In this document: one piece after another, positions 34,896-43,817 of the stretch | Position numbering within the stretch: position 1 is the first letter of the stretch | How the letters are laid out: the number at the start of each line of letters is the position of its first letter | Assembly (NCBI GenBank): GCA_019118885.1 | Contig: DWYB01000060.1 | Span: forward strand, 1-46,893 | Length of the DNA: 46,893 nucleotides | Source of the DNA: Candidatus Mediterraneibacter surreyensis | Lineage (GTDB): Bacteria; Bacillota; Clostridia; Lachnospirales; Lachnospiraceae | Direction: 5' to 3' | The notes under the pieces: model-generated | What the model was told of the DNA's origin: nothing | Database searches by the model: none | Seen by the model: only the letters and a program-made list of their open reading frames with translations | Program-made: the position numbers and the translations under genes

Positions 34896-35753
34896 ATGTT
34901 GGATTTACTGGAACTGGAGCAGCTTGCTGCATTTGCAGAATACGGGACATTATCGAAAGCTGCAGAAAAACTGAATATTTCACAGCCTACGATCACAAGG
35001 ACAATGCAGCATCTGGAGGATGAATTCGGAGTGCCGTTGTTTGAACGAAGCAAGAATCACATTGCGCTGAATGAAACAGGAAGACGGGCTGTCGGTTATG
35101 CCGGACAACTTTTAAAAGACGCAGAGAAAGCAGTGGAAGACGTCCGGGCGTTTGACCGGAGCCTGCATACGATCACGGTCAGTTCCTGTGCGCCCGCTCC
35201 GCTGTGGCGTCTGCTCCCCATGCTGTCGGATACATTTCCGGATATGACGCTCTCATCCTCCATTAAAAATACAGCATCGGTTCTGGAAGATATGCGATCC
35301 GGACACTGCCTGCTGGCAGTTCTTCCGGATATGCCCGAAGAAGGGAGCCTTCCGGCAACGTACCGCAGCCTTCCTTATATGAAAGAAAATCTGGCAGTGT
35401 GTGTTCCGCCTTCCCATGCGCTTGCCGGGTATAAAGAACTCTCCTTTGAAGTACTCAACGGATATAATTTTCTGCTGGGCACAAGGCTGGGATTCTGGGA
35501 TGATCTGTGCCGGGAGAAAATGCCGGCTTCAAGATTCCTGGTACAGACGGATCAGTTTACGATGCAGGAACTGGTCCGGGAATCTTCTCTTCCCTGCTTT
35601 GTGACGGATGTTGCCGTATATGATGAAAAAACTTACAGAGACAGGATTACCATACCGATCGCAGATCAAGAAGCGAGAGTTACATTTCATATAGTATACG
35701 ACGGGGCGGATAAAAAATATGCCGGAACATTTGCACAGCTTTTTAATTCCTGA
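34896..35753 (+). CDS. LysR family transcriptional regulator
   Basis: A 285-residue LysR regulator. The helix-turn-helix is GTLSKAAEKLNISQPTITRT, followed by a linker and an effector domain from about residue 85. The only Shine-Dalgarno-like sequence upstream is GGGCGAGAGAG. The gene is divergent from the aldo/keto reductase with 119 bases between starts, the classical arrangement for a LysR and its target. Inducer unknown. Confidence 0.9.
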   Translation: MLDLLELEQLAAFAEYGTLSKAAEKLNISQPTITRTMQHLEDEFGVPLFERSKNHIALNETGRRAVGYAGQLLKDAEKAVEDVRAFDRSLHTITVSSCAPAPLWRLLPMLSDTFPDMTLSSSIKNTASVLEDMRSGHCLLAVLPDMPEEGSLPATYRSLPYMKENLAVCVPPSHALAGYKELSFEVLNGYNFLLGTRLGFWDDLCREKMPASRFLVQTDQFTMQELVRESSLPCFVTDVAVYDEKTYRDRITIPIADQEARVTFHIVYDGADKKYAGTFAQLFNS

Positions 35754-35889
35754 TCGGGGCAGAACAATTTGGCCTTTAGCCGTCTTTTAATCTTTCAGAA
35801 ACAAAACAGAAACGCTTCTTCAACATTGAGAGGATATCCTTTATACCGTCGAAAGGAAATAAAGATCATAGAAAGAAGGAGCAAAGCAA

Positions 35890-36153
35890 ATGGCAAAATC
35901 AAAACTTGTAAAAGCAAATGAAAAAATTGCCGATGCAGTGGTCGGCGGTTACAGGAAAATCGAGGAAGGGGTAGTCGGAGGATACAAGAAGATTGAAAAC
36001 GGTGCAGTAAACGGATTTACAAAAATTACTGACTCCTTTGTAGACCAGTTCCTGACAAAAGACGGAGAGACCGTCGAGGAAGCAAAAGCGAGACTGGAAG
36101 CAGAACAGAAAGAAAGAGAAGAAAAGAAAACAGCAAAGGCGGAGGAAATATAA
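35890..36153 (+). CDS. Small protein with tandem GGYxKIExG repeats
   Basis: An 87-residue hydrophilic protein. Between about residues 17 and 47 it has three imperfect 11-residue repeats: VVGGYRKIEEG, VVGGYKKIENG and AVNGFTKITDS. A charged helix rich in E and K follows. The 11-residue period suggests an amphipathic helix that could lie on a membrane. AAGGAG precedes the ATG. The membrane protein gene begins two bases after its stop, so the two are coupled and may work together. I do not recognise an established function. Confidence 0.7.
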   Translation: MAKSKLVKANEKIADAVVGGYRKIEEGVVGGYKKIENGAVNGFTKITDSFVDQFLTKDGETVEEAKARLEAEQKEREEKKTAKAEEI

Positions 36154-36155
36154 TA

Positions 36156-36524
36156 ATGAAAAAGAGTACATTTGTCGCAATGATTTTAGGAACAATCGGA
36201 GGTATATTATTTGCACTTGGCATGTGCATGGCACTGATCCCGGAGTGGAACGCATTCCGGCCCGGGGTTGTCATGGGGGTGATCGGTGCGTTCGTGCTTC
36301 TGGTCATGGTAATTGTCTGGCGGAAGATGGAAAATAAAAATCCAATCCGGCCGTCAGGAAAGATGATAGGAACAGTACTTCTTGGGATCATCGGAGCACT
36401 TCTTCTGGGTGTCGGTATGTGTCTGACTATGGTATGGAGCAATATGATCATGGGAATCGTGATCGGTATCGTAGGGATTGTCGTACTGTTGTGCCTGATT
36501 CCGCTGACAAAAGGATTGAAATAG
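36156..36524 (+). CDS. Small four-helix membrane protein
   Basis: A 122-residue protein with four hydrophobic segments arranged as two similar pairs: GTIGGILFALGMCMALI near residue 12 and GIIGALLLGVGMCLTMV near residue 78. Each pair is followed by a second helix, so the protein looks like an internal duplication. The ribosome binding site GGAGG lies in the end of the preceding gene. Function unknown; it probably forms a membrane unit with the repeat protein. Confidence 0.7.
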   Translation: MKKSTFVAMILGTIGGILFALGMCMALIPEWNAFRPGVVMGVIGAFVLLVMVIVWRKMENKNPIRPSGKMIGTVLLGIIGALLLGVGMCLTMVWSNMIMGIVIGIVGIVVLLCLIPLTKGLK

Positions 36525-36531
36525 TACATTT

Positions 36532-36610
36532 AGGGACAGGGCAAACCGCGGTTGGGGACGTAGTAAAATCCGATTTTACTACGTCCCCAACCGCGGTTTG
36601 CCCTGTCCCT
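36532..36610. repeat. Perfect palindrome with 39-bp arms
   Basis: Arms at 36532-36570 and 36572-36610 are perfectly complementary around a single C. Each contains GGGACAGGGC, CCGCGG and GTAGTAAAATC. It sits between the stop of the small membrane protein gene (36524) and the stop of the convergent HxlR gene (36613), so it can end transcription from both sides. Its length and GC-rich core exceed a normal terminator, suggesting an inserted palindromic element. Confidence 0.85.
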
Positions 36611-36612
36611 TT

Positions 36613-36951
36613 TTACGCATTCTTCGCCTTATATTCCAGTCCCCAGTCCTGCATAGCGTCAAGAATAGGCTTGAGGCTCTGCCCCAGTTCGGTCAGGGAG
36701 TATTCTACCCGGGGCGGAACTTCCGCATAAACCTTGCGGTTGACAAGACCGCTGCTTTCCATATCCCTCAGCTGTGCGGTCAGTACTTTCTGTGAGACGT
36801 TCCCGATAGATTTTTTCAGTTCGCCGAAGCGTTTGGTGCCGGGGAGAAGATCTCTCAGGATCAGGACTTTCCATTTGTCGCCAATGAGCGTCAGTGTCGT
36901 TTCGACCGGACACGCGGGCAGATCTTTCTTAACCGCTGCCTGATTTGCCAT
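36613..36951 (-). CDS. HxlR family transcriptional regulator
   Basis: A 112-residue winged-helix regulator of the HxlR type. It has the conserved cysteine in CPVETTLTLIGDKWKVLILR, then FGELKKSIGNVSQKVLTAQL and the wing PPRVEYSLTELG. Members often sense redox or electrophile stress through that cysteine. AGGAGG lies eight bases before the ATG. The target is unclear; the divergent flavin-binding fusion gene at 37419 is a candidate. Confidence 0.9.
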   Translation of the reverse strand: MANQAAVKKDLPACPVETTLTLIGDKWKVLILRDLLPGTKRFGELKKSIGNVSQKVLTAQLRDMESSGLVNRKVYAEVPPRVEYSLTELGQSLKPILDAMQDWGLEYKAKNA

Positions 36952-37012
36952 AACAATTCCTCCTGTCTGTAAAGTGGATATCTGATATCCGTTCCTATGT
37001 TCCTATATTATT

Positions 37013-37041
37013 GCTCAGCATATCTGATGTCTGAACTGTTG
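37013..37041. repeat. Degenerate end of the CAGTTCAG repeat family
   Basis: About 29 bases end in GTCTGAACTGTTGC and contain ATATCTGAT, resembling an inverted terminus of the dispersed repeat. Only one end is visible, so this is a tentative fragment. Confidence 0.3.
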
Positions 37042-37223
37042 CACTACAGACATTATACTCTCCTCGGTTATATTATTACAATAGTGAAAAACATTATAAA
37101 TTCGCAATAGTATCCTTTAGGTAACTACAGCACAAAAAAGTGCTTACTTTACATTAGATACTATGAAAATTATAATGCACTCAGAAGCTGAAAATAAGAC
37201 TGATTGAGACTTTCAAGTGGTGA

Positions 37224-37378
37224 CAGTTCAGCCGTGCCATTCGTAAAACCGCACTTCGTGCTTACTGCGGCTGCCGCCGCTGTTTTACTCATTGACAGGC
37301 GCTCAGCTCATGGAACAGTCCACTCGAAAAATCATGCTCGCATGATTTTCTCTCCTGGTCAGCTCCATGGCTGAACTG
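37224..37378. repeat. Structured dispersed repeat, copy 2 (155 bp)
   Basis: Exactly 155 bases between CAGTTCAGCC and GGCTGAACTG. The left 88 bases match copy 1 with five differences and keep the stems GTAAAAC/GTTTTAC, GCAC/GTGC and GCGGC/GCCGC. The right part differs fully in sequence from copy 1 (it centres on AAATCATGC-TCGC-ATGATTT) yet still forms a hairpin. No direct repeat flanks it. It occupies much of the 467-base gap before the flavin-ferredoxin gene, ending 40 bases before that start; the other part of the gap is AT-rich and without a gene. Confidence 0.8.
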
Positions 37379-37418
37379 TAATAGAATAATAAGGAAAAAC
37401 ATTTAGGAGGAGAGAACA

Positions 37419-38030
37419 GTGGATGCACAGAAATGTCTTCGGATTTTAAGAGATGTCAAAGATGTAGCTTTTGCCACAGCAGATGAGAATGGGATGCCTC
37501 ATGTCCGGATCATCGATGTGATGCTGGTGGAAGATGGAAAACTTTACTTCTGTACAGCAAGGGGAAAGGATTTCTACCGGCAGATTACAGAAAATCCTCA
37601 CACAGAGATCACGGGGATGAACCGGAACTATCAGATGGTGCGTCTCTCGGGAAAAGTAAAGAGGCTGCCGGAACAGAAGAAATGGATTGACCGGATCTTT
37701 GAGGCAAATCCGTCTATGAAGGACGTCTATCCGGGAGAGAGCAGATATATTCTGGAACCTTTCTGTATTGAAGACGGACAGATTGAATTTTTTGATCTTG
37801 GAAAGACTCCCATATACAGAGAGAGCTTTACGATCGGAACGGTAAAAGCCCCGCAGAAAGGATTTGATATCACAGATGCCTGTATCGGATGCGGCAAATG
37901 TCAGAGAACCTGCCCGCAGCAGTGTATTTCGGAGGGAACACCGTTTGAGATCAGTCAGGAACGCTGTCTGCACTGCGGATTATGTTATGAAAACTGTCCG
38001 GTAAGGGCAATTATAAGAAGGGGTGAGTAA
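37419..38030 (+). CDS. Pyridoxamine-5'-phosphate-oxidase-like flavin domain fused to a 2[4Fe-4S] ferredoxin
   Basis: A 203-residue fusion. Residues about 1-140 are a split-barrel flavin-binding domain of the PNPOx type (FATADENGMPHVRIIDVMLV and LYFCTARGKDFY). Residues about 147-203 are a ferredoxin with two full cluster motifs, CIGCGKCQRTCP and CLHCGLCYENCP. It probably shuttles electrons between ferredoxin-like donors and a flavin, as a soluble reductase; the substrate is unknown. The start is GTG 37419, with AGGAGGAG seven bases upstream. It ends three bases before the transporter gene, which may share its transcript. Confidence 0.87.
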   Translation: MDAQKCLRILRDVKDVAFATADENGMPHVRIIDVMLVEDGKLYFCTARGKDFYRQITENPHTEITGMNRNYQMVRLSGKVKRLPEQKKWIDRIFEANPSMKDVYPGESRYILEPFCIEDGQIEFFDLGKTPIYRESFTIGTVKAPQKGFDITDACIGCGKCQRTCPQQCISEGTPFEISQERCLHCGLCYENCPVRAIIRRGE

Positions 38031-38033
38031 AAA

Positions 38034-39578
38034 ATGATAAAAGAAATATGGACACTGCTTACTGAAAGAACTGGCTTTTTTGCCGGGCTTCTTCTGGAAC
38101 ATCTGCAGATATCCCTGTTTGCCATTGTGATCGCGATCCTTGCAGGCGGTCTGGCAGGAATCCTGATCAGCGAGTTCCAGAGGACGGCGAAACTCGCGCT
38201 GGCGGTCATCAACTTCCTGTATACGATCCCGTCAATCTCCATGCTGGGATTCCTGATCCCGTTTTCCGGCGTTGGCAATGCCACGGCAGTCATTGCCCTT
38301 ACTATATATGCCCTGCTTCCCATGGTGAGAAACACACATACGGGAATGGTCAATGTGGATCCGGCCATCCTTGAGGCGGCAAAAGGTATGGGAAGCACCC
38401 GGACGCAGATCCTTTTTAAGATCAAACTCCCTCTTGCTATGCCGGTGATCATGTCCGGGATCCGCAGCATGGTGACAATGACCATCGCCCTCGCGGGTAT
38501 CGCATCGTTTATCGGTGCCGGCGGTCTCGGCGTTGCGATCTACCGGGGGATCACGACAAACAACAGCGCTATGACCATGACGGGAAGTCTGCTGATCGCA
38601 GTTCTGGCTCTTGTTGTGGACTTCCTTCTCGGATTCATTGAACGCCGCATGAAGATGCGCAGTGCAAAAGCGAAGAAGACAAACCATTTCATGGCCGCAG
38701 CGGCAGCGGTAATAATCTGTATTGCCCTTGTGATAACCGGTGTGTTCCGGACGCGCACGGGCGAGACGATACACATTGCCACAAAACCGATGACGGAGCA
38801 GTATGTATTGGGAGAAATGCTGAAGATCCTGATCGAGCAGGATACGGATCTGAATGTAGAGTTGACTCAGGGCATGGGCGGAGGAACGTCAAATATCCAG
38901 CCGGCCATGGAGAGCGGAGAGTTTGATCTTTACCCGGAATATACCGGTACAGGCTGGAATATGGTACTGAAGAATGAAGAACTGTACACGGAAGATCTTT
39001 TCGGAGAACTCCAGAAGGAATATGAGGACAATTATTCTATGGAGTGGGTCGGTATGTACGGCTTCAATAACACATATGGCATGGTTGTGCGAAAAGATAT
39101 CGCCGAGCAGTACGACCTGCACACGTATTCTGATCTGGCGGCAGTTGCGGATTAGCTTGTTTTCGGGGCGGAATATGATTTCTTCGAGCGGGAGGACGGA
39201 TATGATGCGCTCTGCGATACTTACGGGCTGAATTTTAAAGAGACGATGGATCTAGACATCGGACTGAAATATCAGGCGCTCGAACAGGGACAGATCGACG
39301 TCATGGTCGTATTTACGACAGACGGCCAGCTGTCCGCCGCAGACGTGACAGTACTGGAGGATGATAAACAGTTCTATCCGTCCTACCTCTGCGGAAATGT
39401 AGTGCGCAGTGAAGTGCTGAAGGAGCATCCGGAGCTGAATGAGGTGTTTGACAAAATGACCGGGCTGATCACGGACAGTGATATGGCGAAGATGAATTAT
39501 GAAGTGGAGACAGAGGGCAGAGAGCCAGAAGATGTAGCTGAAGCGTATCTGGATTCCCACGGATTATTAGAGAAATAA
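38034..39578 (+). pseudogene. OpuC/EgtU-like ABC permease-binding protein fusion, interrupted by an in-frame TAG
   Basis: Frame 38034-39578 encodes 514 residues of a permease fused to a substrate-binding domain, except for TAG at codon 374 (39153-39155). Residues 1-215 form the permease (EAAKGMGSTRTQILFKIKLP is the ATPase-coupling loop), a helix follows at about 222-240, and the binding domain runs from about 243. On both sides of the stop the sequence is family-like: SDLAAVAD then LVFGAEYDFFERED in the same frame. One base change (for example CAG to TAG) explains it. Relatives import glycine betaine, choline or, for EgtU, ergothioneine. Without readthrough, the product would lack part of the ligand site. 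Confidence 0.85.
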
Positions 39579-39594
39579 ATGAGGAGGCAGAACC

Positions 39595-40389
39595 ATGCAG
39601 ACAATGATTGAATTCCGTCATGTAAAGAAAGCTTACGGGGATAAAGTCATATTGAAAGATTTTAATCTCTCTGTTGAGAAAGGAGAGTTTGTGACAATCA
39701 TCGGGTCTTCCGGATGCGGTAAGACAACTGTCCTTAAGATGGTCAACGGACTTCTGGAACCTGCGGAGGGGGACATTCTCGTAGAAGGAGTGAGTATCCG
39801 GGAGAAAGACCAGACACAGCTGAGGAGAAATATCGGTTATGCGATCCAGGGAAGCGTACTGTTCCCCCATATGACTGTAGAGCAGAATATAGCGTATGTT
39901 CCGAATCTGCTGAATAAGAGAGAAAAAAAGAAGACGAGAGACGCGGTCAGCAAATGGATGAAGATTGTAGGGCTGGATGAAGAGATGAGAGAACGCTATC
40001 CGGCAGAACTCTCAGGCGGCCAGCAGCAGAGAGTGGGGATCGCCCGCGCTCTGGCGGCTTCTCCGGAGATCCTTCTCATGGATGAACCCTTCGGAGCGGT
40101 AGATGAGATCACCCGCGCCCAGCTCCAGACAGAGCTTCATCAGATTTATGAAAAGACAGGGATCACGGTGATGTTTGTGACCCATGATATTTCTGAAGCG
40201 TTAAAACTGGGGACGAAAGTACTGGTCATGGATCAGGGGGAGATCCGGCAGTATGCACCACCGAAAGAACTCCTGCACCATCCGGCTGATGAATTTGTCA
40301 GCAGACTGGTAGAGCAGGAGCGGCGGCTGTGCCATCTTCCGGACGACCGTCTGGAAGAATGCGAGTATAGCGGCGCGGGAGCAAAGTAA
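39595..40389 (+). CDS. OpuC/EgtV-like ABC transporter ATP-binding protein
   Basis: A 264-residue ATPase for the preceding permease. Motifs are Walker [11 protein letters not shown]-loop [14 protein letters not shown], signature [15 protein letters not shown], Walker [17 protein letters not shown] and H-loop FVTHDISEA. It ends soon after the ATPase core and has no CBS domains, unlike OpuCA of Bacillus. AGGAGG precedes the ATG, 17 bases after the permease frame. The gene is intact although its partner has a stop codon. Confidence 0.92.
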   Translation: MQTMIEFRHVKKAYGDKVILKDFNLSVEKGEFVTIIGSSGCGKTTVLKMVNGLLEPAEGDILVEGVSIREKDQTQLRRNIGYAIQGSVLFPHMTVEQNIAYVPNLLNKREKKKTRDAVSKWMKIVGLDEEMRERYPAELSGGQQQRVGIARALAASPEILLMDEPFGAVDEITRAQLQTELHQIYEKTGITVMFVTHDISEALKLGTKVLVMDQGEIRQYAPPKELLHHPADEFVSRLVEQERRLCHLPDDRLEECEYSGAGAK

Positions 40390-40390
40390 A

Positions 40391-40422
40391 ACGCGGCGGC
40401 GCCAAATACAGCACCGCCGCGT
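40391..40422. terminator. GC-rich terminator-like hairpin
   Basis: ACGCGGCGG and CCGCCGCGT are perfect arms around 14 bases between the convergent transporter and DAHP synthase genes. No T-run follows, so termination may be Rho-dependent or partial. Confidence 0.6.
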
Positions 40423-40478
40423 CTGTCGGTACGCGCTACGTTTACGGAGAATGCGCAAATATAACACTGCAGTATTTA

Positions 40479-41510
40479 TCAGCACTGCTCCGCAATTGTG
40501 TACAGCAGTTTCTCTGTGTCCTCCCAGCCGAGGCACGGGTCAGTGATAGATTTTCCGTATACATGGCTGGTTCCGATCTGCTGGCATCCCTCTACAAGGT
40601 AGCTTTCAATCATGACGCCCTTGACAAGTTTCCGGATATCTTCATCGATCCGGCGGCTGTGCAGGATCTCTTTAACAATGCGGATCTGCTGCTCATATTT
40701 CTTGCCGGAGTTGGAATGGTTGGCGTCGATGAGGACGGCCGGGTTCTGCAGATTTCTTTCTTCATATTTTTCCAGAAGAAGCTGGATGTCTTCATAGTGA
40801 TAGTTGGGGATCGTGTTCCCGTGTTTGTTTACGGCCCCTCTGAGGATCGTGTGGGTAAGCGGATTGCCTTCCGTACGTACTTCCCAGCCTCTGGAGATGA
40901 AATCATGTCCGCCCTGTGCCGCGACAACGGAGTTGAGCATAACGGAAAAGTCTCCGCTGGTGGGGTTCTTCATACCCACAGGGATATCCAGACCGCTGAC
41001 CATCAGACGGTGCTCCTGATTTTCCACGGAGCGGGCGCCGATGGCTACATAGGAGAGGATGTCGGAGAGATAATGCCAGTTGTCCGGGTAGAGCATCTCA
41101 TCCGCAGCAGTAAGTCCGGTCTCTGAGATGGAGCGGATATGCATATGGCGGATCGCAAGGATGCCTGCAAGGATGTCCGGCTTTGCCTCCGGATCCGGCT
41201 GGTGGAGCATTCCTTTATATCCTTCGCCTGTCGTACGGGGTTTATTTGTATAGATACGGGGAACAAGCACAAGGCGGTCTGCAACCTTTTCCTGCACTTT
41301 TGCAAGACGGTTCGTGTATTCACATACAGCGTTTTCGTTGTCGGCCGAGCAGGGGCCTACGATCACGAGAAACTTATCGGATTCTCCTGTGATCACGTCA
41401 CGGATAAGCTTGTCGCGTCCGGCTTTTATTTTTTTCATTTCTTCGGACATGGGTTCCAGTGCTTTGATCTCGTCCGGAGAAGGCAGTTGTCTGATAAATG
41501 TAAAACTCAT
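40479..41510 (-). CDS. 3-deoxy-7-phosphoheptulonate (DAHP) synthase, class I
   Basis: A 343-residue enzyme that joins phosphoenolpyruvate and erythrose-4-phosphate, the first step of aromatic amino acid synthesis. It has the class I signatures LVIVGPCSADNENAV, KPRTTGEGYKGMLHQPDP, GARSVENQEHRLMVSGL, PVGMKNPTSGDFSVMLN, and LIDANHSNSGK with metal-binding residues. Length and motifs match the AroF/G/H type; feedback specificity cannot be told. The gene seems to stand alone, with no leader peptide or attenuator recognised upstream. Confidence 0.95.
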   Translation of the reverse strand: MSFTFIRQLPSPDEIKALEPMSEEMKKIKAGRDKLIRDVITGESDKFLVIVGPCSADNENAVCEYTNRLAKVQEKVADRLVLVPRIYTNKPRTTGEGYKGMLHQPDPEAKPDILAGILAIRHMHIRSISETGLTAADEMLYPDNWHYLSDILSYVAIGARSVENQEHRLMVSGLDIPVGMKNPTSGDFSVMLNSVVAAQGGHDFISRGWEVRTEGNPLTHTILRGAVNKHGNTIPNYHYEDIQLLLEKYEERNLQNPAVLIDANHSNSGKKYEQQIRIVKEILHSRRIDEDIRKLVKGVMIESYLVEGCQQIGTSHVYGKSITDPCLGWEDTEKLLYTIAEQC

Positions 41511-41623
41511 TGTATTTTCCCTCTGTATTTCTTATTTTTGTTCATCGGTGGATCGGCTGATTCCAACGGACAAATTATAATACAGAGAAAAAAGATTGTC
41601 GAGACTTCTTTTATAAATTGTAG

Positions 41624-41645
41624 CAGTTCAGCCTTTCCATTCGCA
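41624..41645. repeat. Fragment of the CAGTTCAGCC repeat family
   Basis: CAGTTCAGCCTTTCCATTCG at 41624-41643 matches the left end of copies 1 and 2 apart from three positions, then diverges. It looks like a truncated copy between the DAHP synthase and ATP-grasp genes. Confidence 0.55.
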
Positions 41646-41695
41646 AAAAAATGCGTGACAGATGAGAAAAAAACGTTTATATTAACTCCCATAGC

Positions 41696-41837
41696 AAGGG
41701 CGCTTGATCATTTGGTCAGGTGCCCTTTTTACATATATTCTAATATAAGACCGTCCTTAGACGGTCAGGAGACAAAGGCGTTTCTTCTGCGTAATGCAGC
41801 GGAGCGTCTTTTTTATTTGGTCAGGAGGAAACATGGT
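41696..41837 (+). promoter_or_regulatory. Leader with three hairpins and repeated GGTCAGG before the ATP-grasp gene
   Basis: Three elements follow one another: AAGGGC/GCCCTT with T-run (41696-41730), a perfect GACCGTC/GACGGTC hairpin (41749-41766), and an imperfect hairpin closed by AGAC/GTCT with CTGC/GCAG and six Ts (41770-41814). GGTCAGG occurs at 41714, 41763 and 41819, the last joined to the AGGAGG site. This looks like an attenuated or otherwise regulated leader. The rest of the 327-base gap holds a repeat fragment and AT-rich DNA. Confidence 0.45.
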
Positions 41838-43160
41838 ATGAGAGAACTGGTAGAACACACAGAAGGAATCAACCGGCTGATGGCGCGCTATGGCGTCAAA
41901 TTCGGGATTTATAAAGGCGGTGAATTCCATGAGCAGCTCTTTCCGTTTGACGCGATCCCGAGGGTCATCACACATGATGATTTTCAGCAGCTTGAAAAAG
42001 GGCTGATCCAGCGGGTGGACGCATTGAATCTGTTTCTGAATGATATATACGGAGACAAGAAAATCATAAAAGACGGCGTCATACCGGAAGAATTTGTATT
42101 TATATCCTCGGGGTATCTTCCGCAGTGCGAGGGCATCACGCCGCCGAAAAACATATACAGCCATATATCAGGCATTGATCTGGTGCTTGGAAAAGACGGA
42201 GAGTGGTACATACTGGAGGATAACTTGCGGATCCCTTCCGGCGCGTCTTATCCCATGATCGCCAGAGAAATCTGCAGAAGAGTATCTCCTGCAACATTCA
42301 GCAACAACTCTGTGGTGGATAACAGGAACTATGCGGCCATGCTGCGGCAGACTATGGACTGGGTGAACACCGGAGGAATTCCGGTCATCATGACGCCGGG
42401 ACGATACAATGCGGCGTATTTCGAACACTCCTATCTGGCGGAGCGTACAGGCAGCGAGCTTGCCACCTGTACGGATCTGTTCGTGGAAAATAATTATCTG
42501 TATTACAAAGATTACCGGGAAAAGAAGCAGAAAGTGGGAGTGATCTACCGGAGGATTTCGGATGAATATCTGGATCCCATGACATTTAATCCGGAATCAC
42601 TGATTGGAATCCCGAATATTATGGACGTGTACCGCAGCGGCAACGTTGCGATTGTAAACGCCCCGGGAAACGGAGTGGCTGACGACAAGGGAATCTATTA
42701 CTTCGTCCCGAAGATGATCCGCTATTATCTGGATCAGGAGCCGGTTCTGAAAAATGCGCCGACTTATCTGCCGTTCTACGATGAGGACAGAAAATACGTG
42801 CTCGATAATCTGGAGAAGCTGGTTATCAAAGATGTGGCGGAAGCCGGAGGCTACGGCGTAATCTTCGGAAATGAGCTGAGCAGTGAGAAGCTCTCGGAGA
42901 TGAAGAGACTGATCGAGAAAGAATCCAGACGTTTCATTGCTCAGGAGGTCGTTGATTTTCAGGATATGGAAGTCATGGAGGGAGAGGACAGAGTGCTCCG
43001 CAAAGCTGATCTCCGCGCGTTCGTCCTGTCGGGCGAGACTACGAGAGTATGGCCCAGCGGCCTTACGAGATTTTCGAGAAATGCGGATTCATTTGTGGTG
43101 AATTCATCACAGGGAGGAGGATTTAAAGATACATGGGTATTATCTCAATGGAAAAAGTAG
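41838..43160 (+). CDS. Circularly permuted type 2 ATP-grasp protein (DUF404/DUF407 type)
   Basis: A 440-residue protein of the circularly permuted ATP-grasp family, predicted amidoligases that make peptide-like bonds. Seen are the N-terminal YGVKFGIYKGGE, the LILEDNLRIPSGASYP-like stretch (YILEDNLRIPSGASYP, about residue 124), VIYRRISDEYLDP, VANAPGNG-like IVNAPGNGVADDKG, and LVIKDVAEAGGYGV. The C-terminus SSQGGGFKDTWVL is typical. The start at 41838 has AGGAGG nine bases before it; the open frame further upstream runs over the DAHP synthase antisense strand and is not coding. With alpha-E and transglutaminase genes next, this is the known amidoligase neighbourhood. Confidence 0.92.
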   Translation: MRELVEHTEGINRLMARYGVKFGIYKGGEFHEQLFPFDAIPRVITHDDFQQLEKGLIQRVDALNLFLNDIYGDKKIIKDGVIPEEFVFISSGYLPQCEGITPPKNIYSHISGIDLVLGKDGEWYILEDNLRIPSGASYPMIAREICRRVSPATFSNNSVVDNRNYAAMLRQTMDWVNTGGIPVIMTPGRYNAAYFEHSYLAERTGSELATCTDLFVENNYLYYKDYREKKQKVGVIYRRISDEYLDPMTFNPESLIGIPNIMDVYRSGNVAIVNAPGNGVADDKGIYYFVPKMIRYYLDQEPVLKNAPTYLPFYDEDRKYVLDNLEKLVIKDVAEAGGYGVIFGNELSSEKLSEMKRLIEKESRRFIAQEVVDFQDMEVMEGEDRVLRKADLRAFVLSGETTRVWPSGLTRFSRNADSFVVNSSQGGGFKDTWVLSQWKK

Positions 43161-43807
43161 ATCATCTGTACTGGCTCGGACGCTATACAGAGAGAGTTTA
43201 TACAACACTTCGGATGTTCTTTCATATCTATGACAAGATGATCGAGCAGCCGGAAGGCATTTATGCGAAATACTGTGAAAGACTGAATATACCGAATATC
43301 TATACGTCCAACCGGCAGTTTGTGCGGTCATATCTTTTCGGGGAGGACAATCCGGATCCTGTGCTTTCCAACATGAAACGGGCGTATGACAATGCCGTGG
43401 TACTCCGTGATGAGCTGAGCAGTACGGTGCTGTCTTACGTACAGCTTGCGCTGGATACATTTGAGTCGTGCAGGAAGACGACGGCTCCGCTTCTGGAGCT
43501 GCAGCAGGTTATCGATTATCTCCTTGCATTCTGGGGCGGGGCTGACGACTATGTGGAGCAGGAGGACTGCCGCAATATCCTCAAATGCGGTAAATATGTA
43601 GAGCGGCTCGACCTCTGTATCCGGCTGGATTATCACACGAAAGATCTGGAAAAAGAGTATCGAAAGCTTTGCAACAGGCTGGAAAAGACAAACCTGATTT
43701 ATCATCAGGCAAGTCTGGACCGTCTGGAAGAGATCATATTCCGGGAGGAACATCCGGAACAGCACTACCGGGAAGCACTCGGCTGTCTGGGGTGTCTGTT
43801 CACATAG
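43133..43807 (+). CDS. Alpha-E domain protein (DUF403)
   Basis: A 224-residue all-helical alpha-E protein, which regularly accompanies circularly permuted ATP-grasp enzymes and may act with them as partner. The start region EKVDHLYWLGRYTERVYTTL is diagnostic. It overlaps the ATP-grasp gene by 28 bases and has GGAGGAGG 12 bases upstream of ATG 43133. Helices rich in Y, D and E follow with no membrane segments. It is shorter than the about 310 residues common in proteobacteria. Confidence 0.88.
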   Translation: MGIISMEKVDHLYWLGRYTERVYTTLRMFFHIYDKMIEQPEGIYAKYCERLNIPNIYTSNRQFVRSYLFGEDNPDPVLSNMKRAYDNAVVLRDELSSTVLSYVQLALDTFESCRKTTAPLLELQQVIDYLLAFWGGADDYVEQEDCRNILKCGKYVERLDLCIRLDYHTKDLEKEYRKLCNRLEKTNLIYHQASLDRLEEIIFREEHPEQHYREALGCLGCLFT

Positions 43808-43817
43808 AGACTTTATT

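Noticed and set aside
41139-41837. Long open frame extending the ATP-grasp gene upstream
   Set aside because: It runs antisense through DAHP synthase, lacks family similarity, and the AGGAGG-preceded ATG at 41838 starts the conserved protein.
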